DNA from: Burkholderiales bacterium
GTDB lineage: Bacteria > Pseudomonadota > Gammaproteobacteria > Burkholderiales > SG8-41
Reading direction: 5' to 3'
DNA: 64,000 nucleotides
Assembly (NCBI GenBank): GCA_030684405.1
Contig: JAUXYA010000032.1
Coordinates: 302,764-366,763, forward strand
Positions 59,055 through 64,000 of this stretch are shown piece after piece. How positions within the stretch are numbered: the stretch's first letter is position 1; every line of letters begins with the position of its first letter. The notes under the pieces are model-generated. The model saw only the letters and a list, made by a program, of their open reading frames with translations. It was not told the DNA's origin and did not search any database. Position numbers and translations under genes: made by a program.

Positions 59055-60278
59055 ATGGCCGGACCCTTATCGCATGTCAAAGTACTGGACCTCTCCCGCG
59101 TACTCGCGGGACCCTGGACCGCACAAAACCTCGCGGACCTGGGTGCCGAGGTGATCAAGGTGGAGCGACCCGGCAAGGGTGACGATTCGCGCGGCTACGC
59201 GCCGCCGTTCCTGAAAGACGAACAGGGCCGCGAGACGAAAGAGGGCGCCTATTTCTGCGCCGCCAACCGCGGCAAGAAATCGATTACCGTGAATCTGAGC
59301 AAGCCCGAAGGCCAAGAGCTGGTGCGCGAACTGGCGAAAGGCGTCGACGTGCTGGTGGAGAATTACAAAGTGGGTGATCTGGCGCGCTACGGTCTCGGTT
59401 ACGATGACCTCGCCACACTCAACCCCGGCCTGATCTACTGCTCGGTCACCGGCTTCGGCCAGACTGGCCCGGACAAGGACCGTCCCGGCTACGATTTCAT
59501 GGCGCAGGGCATGGGCGGCCTGATGAGCATCACCGGCGAAGCCGACGGCATGCCCGGCGGCGGTCCGCAGCGCGTCGGCATCCCGATCATCGACATGACC
59601 ACCGGCATGTACGCGACGATCGCGATCTGCGCCGCGCTGGCCAACCGCGCGATCACTGGCAAGGGGCAGTGGATTGACGTCGCTTTGCTCGACAGCTGCG
59701 TCGCCTTCCTCGCCAACCAGGCCATGAATTACTTCGCCACCGGCGAGTCGCCCACGCGCATCGGCAACGCGCACCCGAACATCGTGCCCTATCAGACCTT
59801 CAAGACCAAGGACGGCGCCATCATCCTCGCCTGCGGCAACGACAACCTGTTCAACAAGTTTTGCGAGGCGGCGGGCTGTGCCCATCTGCCCAAGGATGCG
59901 CGTTTCGCCAACAATGCCGAACGCGTGAAAAACCGCGTCGAGATCACGCGGCTGCTCAACGAGGTGTTCGAAAAACGCACGACCAGGGAATGGGTCAAGC
60001 TTCTCGACGACGCGGGTGTTGCAAACGGACCGATCAACACCATCAAGGAAGTGTTCGAAGAGCCGCAGGTGATTGCCCGCGGCATGAAAATCGAGCTATC
60101 GCATGCCGCGGCCGGCAAGGTGCCGCTGGTCGCAAGCCCGATGCGCTTTTCAGGCACACCGCTCCAGTACGACGTCCCGCCGCCCATCGTGGGGCAGCAT
60201 ACGGACGAGATCCTGCGTGACGTGCTGAAGCTCAGCGATGCCGCGATTGCCAAGTTGCGGACGGAGCAGATTGTTTAG
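59055..60278 (+). CDS. Family III (CaiB/BaiF) CoA transferase
   Basis: A 407-residue enzyme: HVKVLDLSRVLAGPWTAQNLADLGAEVIKVERPGKGDDSRGY opens it; then FCAANRGKKSITVNL, DVLVENYKVG, IYCSVTGFGQTGPDKDRPGYDFMAQGMGGLMSITG with the catalytic Asp in PGYDFM, and GPINTIKEVFEEPQVIARGM. Such enzymes move CoA between carboxylic acids such as succinate and a substrate acid. The ATG at 59055 follows CAGGA; the longer frame includes the repeat tail. It could activate the substrate of the crotonase upstream. Confidence 0.94.
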   Translation: MAGPLSHVKVLDLSRVLAGPWTAQNLADLGAEVIKVERPGKGDDSRGYAPPFLKDEQGRETKEGAYFCAANRGKKSITVNLSKPEGQELVRELAKGVDVLVENYKVGDLARYGLGYDDLATLNPGLIYCSVTGFGQTGPDKDRPGYDFMAQGMGGLMSITGEADGMPGGGPQRVGIPIIDMTTGMYATIAICAALANRAITGKGQWIDVALLDSCVAFLANQAMNYFATGESPTRIGNAHPNIVPYQTFKTKDGAIILACGNDNLFNKFCEAAGCAHLPKDARFANNAERVKNRVEITRLLNEVFEKRTTREWVKLLDDAGVANGPINTIKEVFEEPQVIARGMKIELSHAAAGKVPLVASPMRFSGTPLQYDVPPPIVGQHTDEILRDVLKLSDAAIAKLRTEQIV

Positions 60279-60291
60279 CGGATGGTAATTC

Positions 60292-60363
60292 GTGATTGGT
60301 GACTGGTAATTGGTGGGGGTGCCTTTGCCAATTACCAATTACCAATTACCAGTCACCAATCAC
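60292..60363. repeat. 'ATTGGTGACTGGTAATTGG' inverted repeat
   Basis: The arm GTGATTGGTGACTGGTAATT at 60292 is complementary to 60334-60363, with an extra duplicated CCAATTA on the right arm. It lies between convergent genes and can form a long hairpin, probably a shared terminator. Confidence 0.75.
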
Positions 60364-61160
60364 TAAAGGAAGCTGAAAAGCATCTTCGTCGCCAGCACAA
60401 ACAGCAGCGCGGCGAAGACCTTCTTCAGCAGCGGGCCCGGCGTGCGGTGGGCGAGTTTCGCGCCCAGCGGCGCGAGCAGCATGCTGGCGATGACGATGCC
60501 GGCCAGTGCCGGCAGGTAGACGAAACCGACGCTGTGCTCGGGCATGCCGCTGCGGCCGAGGCCGGTGAGCACGTAGCCGGCGGTGCCGGCGGCGGCGAGC
60601 GGCCAGCCGACGGCAGCTGCAGTACCGATGGCCTCGTGGATACGCATGCCGCGCTTAACCAGCCAGGCGACGACCAGGGCTGCGCCGCCGGTGGCGGTCA
60701 GGCTGGAGATGACGCCGATCAGCGCGGCGGAGAGATTCAGCCCCGTCGTGGTCATCGGCAACGCGCCAGCCTCGGGTTTTTTGCCGAAAAACATCTGCCA
60801 GGCGATGTAATAAATCAGCAGCGTGAACACGACGCTGAGCAGGCGCACGTCGAGCACGCTCGCCAGCAGCGCGCCGCCGAAGGTGCCGATCACGATGCCC
60901 GGTGCCATGCGCTTGACAGCTGCCCAGTTCACCGCGCCATGGCCATGGTGGGCGCGCACGCTCGAGACAGAAGTGAACAGGATGGTGGCCATCGAGGTGC
61001 CCAGGGCGAGGTGCACGACATGTCCGGCGTCGAAACCCTTGGCGGCGTAGATGAAGGCGAGCACCGGCACCATCGCCGCGCCGCCGCCGATGCCCAGCAG
61101 GCCGGCGAAAAAGCCGACGAAGGCGCCCAGCGCGAGGTAGGCCCACCACCATTCGAACAT
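60363..61160 (-). CDS. TauE/SafE-family sulfite/organosulfonate exporter-like protein
   Basis: A 265-residue protein with about eight hydrophobic segments and two repeats of the family: YLALGAFVGFFAGLLGIGGGAAMVPVLAFIY and IGVISSLTATGGAALVVAWLVKRGM, each with the G-x-G-G turn. TauE/SafE proteins move anions such as sulfite, sulfoacetate or organic acids across the inner membrane. The start at 61160 (MFEWWWAYLALG) lacks alternatives. It ends within one base of the palindromic repeat. Confidence 0.92.
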   Translation of the reverse strand: MFEWWWAYLALGAFVGFFAGLLGIGGGAAMVPVLAFIYAAKGFDAGHVVHLALGTSMATILFTSVSSVRAHHGHGAVNWAAVKRMAPGIVIGTFGGALLASVLDVRLLSVVFTLLIYYIAWQMFFGKKPEAGALPMTTTGLNLSAALIGVISSLTATGGAALVVAWLVKRGMRIHEAIGTAAAVGWPLAAAGTAGYVLTGLGRSGMPEHSVGFVYLPALAGIVIASMLLAPLGAKLAHRTPGPLLKKVFAALLFVLATKMLFSFL

Positions 61161-61176
61161 CGGGGTCAGGCCCGCT

Positions 61177-61629
61177 TCACTTCATCAGGCCGAGGATGTA
61201 CTTCCACTCGTCGGGATCGACTGGGGTGATCGACAGCCGGTTGCCTTTGGCCAGCACGCGCATTTTCGCCAGCGGCTTGTGTTTGCGCAGCTCGTCGAGC
61301 GAAATGAGCGGCGTCTTTTTGACGAAACGGAAATCGACATGCAGCCAGCGCGGATTGTCCGCTGCCGCCTTCTCGTCGTGGTACTTGCTCTTGCGGTCGA
61401 ATTGCGTCGCGTCCGGATAGGCGCTCTTGCTGACCTCGGCGATGCCGACGATGCCCGGTGTCTCGCAGTTGGAGTGGTAGTAGAAGGCCTGGTCGCCGAC
61501 CTTCATCTGGTCGCGCATGAAGTTTCGCGCCTGGTAGTTGCGCACGCCGGTCCAGGGTGTTGTCTTGTCGCGGGCGAGGTCGTCGATGCCGTAGACATCG
61601 GGTTCGGATTTGATCAGCCAGTAGCGCAT
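61177..61629 (-). CDS. EVE-domain protein
   Basis: A 150-residue EVE (thymocyte nuclear protein 1-like) protein that binds modified bases through a PUA-like fold. It begins MRYWLIKSEPDVYGIDDLARDKTTPWTGVRNYQARNFMRDQMKVGDQAFYYHSN, the canonical entry, and continues GIVGIAEVSKSAYPDATQFD and WLHVDFRFVKKTPLISLDELR. The ATG at 61629 is the family start; the extra eight codons to 61653 are not needed. It is 16 bases upstream of the TauE gene on the same strand. The role may be recognition of modified nucleic acid bases. Confidence 0.93.
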   Translation of the reverse strand: MRYWLIKSEPDVYGIDDLARDKTTPWTGVRNYQARNFMRDQMKVGDQAFYYHSNCETPGIVGIAEVSKSAYPDATQFDRKSKYHDEKAAADNPRWLHVDFRFVKKTPLISLDELRKHKPLAKMRVLAKGNRLSITPVDPDEWKYILGLMK

Positions 61630-61674
61630 GGGAGTATCGTTCCGGATGGGCAATCTAAAATCAAAAAAGCATTT

Positions 61675-61753
61675 GCCGCCGATACACGCCGATGAACGCG
61701 GATGACTGCTTCGCCCCCCGTTCTATCGGCGTTCATCTGTGTTTATCGGCGGT
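61675..61753. repeat. 'GCCGATGAACGC' inverted repeat, copy 2
   Basis: GCCGCCGATACACGCCGATG continues with AACGCGGATGA; the other arm at 61724-61753 (TATCGGCGTTCATCTGTGTT then TATCGGCGG) complements it. It is a diverged copy of the element at 58914, placed upstream of the EVE gene. Confidence 0.8.
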
Positions 61754-61795
61754 TAAATCGAATCCGTTCTTTTTGTTACTCAACAACTGCCGCAC

Positions 61796-61819
61796 AAAAA
61801 AAATGCGGCTGCGCCGCAT
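61796..61819 (-). terminator. Intrinsic terminator, minus strand, for the zapA-ssrS unit
   Basis: On the minus strand the hairpin ATGCGGC-GCA-GCCGCAT (61803-61819) is followed by seven T (61796-61802). It is a complete rho-independent terminator. It now lies 278 bases beyond the predicted 6S RNA end, because the element at 61821 is in between. Confidence 0.75.
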
Positions 61820-61820
61820 C

Positions 61821-62089
61821 AGGGCCTGTTAACCATTATTTCATGAGTGCGACGGCGACGATTTGGCCTCAGGGCTAGGAGCGTCGAGCGCGGTTTGCCC
61901 CTAGGCAAACAAGCGAAGGCGCGACAACGCACTGGGGCCAAATCGTCCCGTCCCTGCGGGTTGTGGCCAAAATCGCCACTGGCTGCGTTGCTTGCCTTGC
62001 CCATATTCTCGATATGAACTGCGGCAAGCGCTTCGCCACTGACGATTTTGGCCGCAACGCATCTCACGAAATAATGGTTAACAGGCCCT
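61821..62089. mobile_element. 269-bp element with 22-bp perfect terminal inverted repeats (MITE-like)
   Basis: Ends AGGGCCTGTTAACCATTATT(TC) at 61821-61842 and the exact complement at 62068-62089. The inner bases extend the match to 27 with one mismatch, and internal GATTTTGGCC / GGCCAAAATCG pieces add further symmetry. No open frame of use is inside and no clear target duplication flanks it. It has the look of a non-autonomous transposon-derived element. Confidence 0.75.
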
Positions 62090-62096
62090 TGTAGGG

Positions 62097-62272
62097 TCCC
62101 CCGCATGTGCCGTCGCAGACCAGCATCCTGAACCTAAGGTTCAAGGCGGCCACCTTCCGGATTTCTTCAGGCACGTCCGACTTGGGACGCGCACACCGAA
62201 ACCACTTTGGTCGGCGACCAGAGCGATGTTATTGGCTCAAAGAGTATATGGCCTGAACAAACACCGCAGGGG
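62097..62272 (-). ncRNA. ssrS: 6S RNA
   Basis: The gene lies downstream of zapA on the same strand, the usual place for ssrS. On the minus strand the 3' half contains CGCCTTGAACCTTAGGTTCA followed by GGATGCTGGTCTGCGACGGC, matching the 'CACCTTGAACC-AAGGGTTCA...GGCGGCA' signature of 6S RNA. The 5' end CCCCTGCGGTGTTTG pairs with GCACATGCGGGGG to close the main stem. 6S RNA mimics an open promoter and binds the sigma-70 holoenzyme in stationary phase. Ends are estimated from base pairing and could move by several bases. Confidence 0.85.
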
Positions 62273-62343
62273 AAACTGTTGAACGGTACGTCGTCAGGGG
62301 AACTGCAGCGGGAAAAACCAGCGACTCAACTGCAAAACAACAT

Positions 62344-62652
62344 TCAGAACAGCTTGGCTTGCTCCGCCATCGCCTGATCGATGGCCGTTTCCATGCGTTG
62401 AATTCTACGCTTGGTTTCCGCGATGTCAAAGCCGCCGACCTTCATCGACAGGAATTCATGCGTGATGTTGAGCGCAGCCATGATTGCAACCCGTTCGAGA
62501 CCGATGACTTTGCCGCGGTCGCGAATTTCCTGCATCCTGGCGTTGAGGTACTCGACGGCTTCGAGCAGGCCTTTCTGCTCGTGTTCCGCACAAGCGACGC
62601 GAAATTCGCGTCCCATGATGTTGATCTGCAAACCCTTCGGGTCAGCGCTCAT
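62344..62652 (-). CDS. zapA: Cell division protein ZapA
   Basis: A 102-residue ZapA: LQINIMGREFRVACAEHEQKGLLEAVEYLNARMQEIRDRGKVIGLERVAIMAALNITHEFLSMK, with a C-terminal coiled coil (DIAETKRRIQRMETAIDQAM). ZapA cross-links FtsZ filaments at the division ring. It overlaps the upstream small coiled-coil gene by four bases and precedes ssrS. Confidence 0.94.
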   Translation of the reverse strand: MSADPKGLQINIMGREFRVACAEHEQKGLLEAVEYLNARMQEIRDRGKVIGLERVAIMAALNITHEFLSMKVGGFDIAETKRRIQRMETAIDQAMAEQAKLF

Positions 62653-62849
62653 GTTTCCTCGGCGGGAATCTGCTTGACGATTTCTTCGAGGCGCTGGCTG
62701 GCGGCCTCGATTTTCTGTTCGAGCTGCTTGTTGCGATGCAGGCTCGCGGCCAATTCCTGGCGCAGCCGCTGCGTGTCTTCACGCAGCCGCTGGTTGGTAT
62801 CGACAAACTGCGCGAGTTTGTCCTCCAGTGCCTTGAGTTCGGCTTCCAT
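62649..62849 (-). CDS. Small coiled-coil protein (ZapB/TIGR02449-like)
   Basis: A 66-residue protein from the ATG at 62849: MEAELKALEDKLAQFVDTNQRLREDTQRLRQELAASLHRNKQLEQKIEAASQRLEEIVKQI is a single coiled coil with heptad leucines. A short helical protein coupled to zapA is common in betaproteobacteria and is thought to be a ZapB-like partner. The stop overlaps zapA by four bases. I prefer this start to the one at 62894 because the coil begins here. Confidence 0.85.
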   Translation of the reverse strand: MEAELKALEDKLAQFVDTNQRLREDTQRLRQELAASLHRNKQLEQKIEAASQRLEEIVKQIPAEET

Positions 62850-63119
62850 GCGCGCACTATAGTGGGGATATCGCGGAAAATCCAGACAGCTCAAGCGCTA
62901 AGGCCCGATTTTGAATGTAGTTTGGCATGTCGGACATCCGCGCCGGATCGAGTCGCAGGGTACCCCGGCAAGCACCGCCGTCTGTTGTCCTAGGGCACCC
63001 GGCATTAATTTATAACTATTTGTTTTTAAAAGACAAATACTTCGGCTTCGACGATGACCTCGGCGCCGGCCTGATTTACAATCCGCGCTGTCCTGGACGA
63101 ACTGCGACCGCATGCGGCC
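62850..63119. other. Intergenic region between zapA cluster and riboswitch
   Basis: No whole gene is present. The AT-rich motif copy 6 is at 63004-63040. On the minus strand, codons ending at 63026 give VNQAGAEVIVEAEVFVF and a stop, with the character of the C-terminus of a MaoC-type hydratase; it may be a gene relic but is too short to be sure. The divergent promoters of the zapA unit and btuB must lie here. Confidence 0.4.
63004..63040 (+). repeat. AT-rich recurring motif, copy 6
   Basis: TTTATAACTATTTGTTTTTA then AAAGACAAATAC. The first 20 bases match copies 1 and 3 closely; the right half differs. It lies about 90 bases upstream of the riboswitch and may contain its promoter. Confidence 0.55.
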
Positions 63120-63129
63120 AGTCCCGGAC

Positions 63130-63412
63130 GCGTTTCGGGTGCCGGCGCTCCCCTGCGGGGACGCCGGTGAAACGGGAAACAGGTGCGGCAGCAGGATTGA
63201 TTTTTCAGGATTGAGGATTGAGGGGAGGGTGGCAACAGGCACTCACTCCTCACTCCTCACTCCTCACTCCTGCGTCCAAAGCCTGTGCTGCCCCCGCAAC
63301 GGTAAGCGATCGGCATTCAGTTCAGTGTATGCACTGCCGCGCCATCCAGCCACTGTGTCCCTCGGACACGGGAAGGCGGCGCGGCGGAGATCGTGAGCCC
63401 GGAGACCGGCCT
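63130..63412 (+). promoter_or_regulatory. Cobalamin (B12) riboswitch upstream of btuB
   Basis: Class-defining parts are in order: GGTGAAACGGGAAAC (P3-P4 junction) at 63166-63180, GCTGCCCCCGCAACGGTAA (conserved core) at 63288-63306, GCCACTG (B12 box) near 63346, CGGGAAGGCG at 63369-63378 and GAGCCCGGAGACCGGCCTG (3' core) at 63395-63413. ACAGG at 63179 pairs with CCTGT at 63283 to close the stem that holds an expanded insert (see the tandem repeat entry). It controls the TonB-dependent receptor gene in response to adenosylcobalamin. Confidence 0.93.
63244..63271. repeat. Tandem 7-bp repeat inside the riboswitch
   Basis: Four units of TCACTCC stand in an 85-base insert of the peripheral stem. 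A G-rich stretch GGATTGAGGATTGAGGGGAG upstream at 63208-63227 can pair with them, so the repeat likely extends a hairpin rather than breaking the core. Confidence 0.75.
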
Positions 63413-63425
63413 GCAACGCTGTGGT

Positions 63426-63502
63426 GGAAGTGCCGCGGGGAGGCGGCGGGCCCGGTATTTGAGTCCCTCTTTCCTCGTCGCAGCACTTCCTCGGGCATTT
63501 TT
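63426..63502 (+). terminator. Probable riboswitch expression platform
   Basis: GGAAGTGC at 63426-63433 can pair with GCACTTCC at 63483-63490, and a T6 run follows at 63497-63502 after a further GGGCA. This layout suits a terminator or a ribosome-site control device between the B12 aptamer and the btuB start. The exact switching helices are not resolved by eye. Confidence 0.5.
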
Positions 63503-63535
63503 TGCGCGCGGCGGGCGCGTCTGACGGGGAATGAC

Positions 63536-64000
63536 ATGCATTGGGTATGGATTGGGACCGTAGCACTGCTCGCGGTCGAGGCAGCGCAGGCTGCGGAGCA
63601 GCAATTGGCGATTCTGGATCCGGTAGTGGTGACCGCGACGCGGTTCAGGGAGCGTTACGACGACAAGCCGGTCAACGTTACGGTGATCAGCGCCGAGGAC
63701 ATGCAGCGCAGCGCGGCGAAAACCGTGCCCGACCTGCTGGCAGAACAGGCGGGGATCCACATTCATGATTTTTTCGGCAACAACGCGGCGACGACGACCA
63801 TCGACCTGCGCGGCTTCGGCATCAGCGGCACACAGAACACGCTGATCCTGATCGATGGCCGCCGCGCGGCCGACCTTGATCTCTCCGGCGTGCAGTGGTC
63901 GGCCTTGCCCCTGAGCGCGATTGAGCGCATCGAGATCGTCCGCGGCAGCGGCGCCGTGCTCTACGGCGATGGAGCGACGGCCGGCGTGGTCAATATCATC
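63536..64000 (+). CDS. btuB: BtuB-like TonB-dependent receptor, N-terminal part (cut by window edge)
   Basis: 155 codons are visible. A signal peptide (MHWVWIGTVALLAVEAAQAAEQQ) is followed by the TonB box region DPVVVTATRFRERYDDKPVNVTVISAEDM and the plug domain (TVPDLLAEQAGIHIHDFFGNNAATTTIDLRGFG, TLILIDGRRAADLDLSG, IERIEIVRGSGAVLYGDGATAGVVNII). The start has GGGGA seven bases upstream. The plug plus the B12 riboswitch makes cobalamin uptake the best call. The beta-barrel lies outside the window. Confidence 0.92.
   Translation, partial: MHWVWIGTVALLAVEAAQAAEQQLAILDPVVVTATRFRERYDDKPVNVTVISAEDMQRSAAKTVPDLLAEQAGIHIHDFFGNNAATTTIDLRGFGISGTQNTLILIDGRRAADLDLSGVQWSALPLSAIERIEIVRGSGAVLYGDGATAGVVNII

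Noticed and set aside
61821-62089. Insertion sequence with transposase
   Set aside because: Only 269 bp, no meaningful open frame; kept as a non-autonomous element.
63244-63271. Possible CRISPR-like array
   Set aside because: The seven-base units are directly adjacent without spacers and lie inside a riboswitch stem; it is a microsatellite.
1-64000. tRNA, rRNA or prophage genes
   Set aside because: I looked for tRNA cloverleaf patterns, rRNA signatures and phage structural or integrase motifs and saw none.

Overview
The window reads as chromosomal DNA of a high-GC betaproteobacterium, most likely Burkholderiales or a close relative. Five intact genes and two relics of Bug/TctC-type periplasmic tricarboxylate-transporter receptors are scattered through it, a hallmark of that group. 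Housekeeping signposts agree: a purE-purK-purC run, tsaC (Sua5 type), a zapA cluster with a 6S RNA gene just downstream, and a cobalamin riboswitch in front of a btuB-like receptor. The species cannot be named from sequence alone.

Layout. 0-6 kb: a minus-strand run of a Bug receptor, an isocitrate-lyase/PEP-mutase-superfamily lyase, gamma-glutamyltransferase, LeuC, LeuD and the start of a CorA-like channel. 6-9.5 kb: histidine phosphatase, metallo-beta-lactamase-fold hydrolase, MgtC-like membrane protein, and a divergent RpiR regulator with twin palindromic operators. 9.5-20 kb: acyl-CoA and organic-acid catabolism (two MmgE/PrpD proteins, ADP-forming acyl-CoA synthetase, acyl-CoA dehydrogenase, SMP-30 lactonase, an atypical SDR) interrupted by a Fic protein with a strong inverted repeat in its promoter. 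20-26 kb: purine genes, a long dCTP-deaminase-like protein, a CPVC thioredoxin-like protein divergent from an HxlR regulator, and tsaC.

26.1-29.1 kb is an AT-richer island and the most interesting part of the window. It holds a class III cyclase-like protein, a caspase-like protease and a TIR-like protein in one operon (a Thoeris-like TIR-caspase pair), two tandem polyproline microproteins of 26 and 30 residues divergent from the TIR gene, and a small membrane protein. A decayed piece of a second tsaC lies inside it and suggests how it arrived.

29-38 kb: Bug receptor, FAD monooxygenase, hydroxyacid dehydrogenase, GlcG-like protein, HD protein, a DNA-alkylation-repair gene reduced to its two ends around a dispersed repeat, glutaryl-CoA dehydrogenase and a PNPOx-like protein. 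38-43.5 kb: an AT-richer operon of two BKACE enzymes, a Bug receptor and an MDR oxidoreductase, divergent from an IclR regulator over a perfect 29-bp palindrome, followed by a decayed Bug gene. 43.5-60 kb: hydrolase, enoyl-CoA hydratases, class V aminotransferase divergent from a GntR regulator and a giant FAD/Fe-S oxidoreductase whose linker contains translated intergenic repeats, a fused DppD-DppF ATPase, an enolase-superfamily enzyme, hydroxyacyl-CoA dehydrogenase, AzlCD and a CoA transferase. 60-64 kb: TauE/SafE, EVE protein, a 269-bp element with terminal inverted repeats inserted beside 6S RNA, zapA, and the riboswitch-btuB unit.

At least seven families of palindromic intergenic repeats and one recurring AT-rich motif (six copies) occur here. 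Function calls rest on motifs read by eye; no database was searched. GC statements are visual impressions, not computed values.
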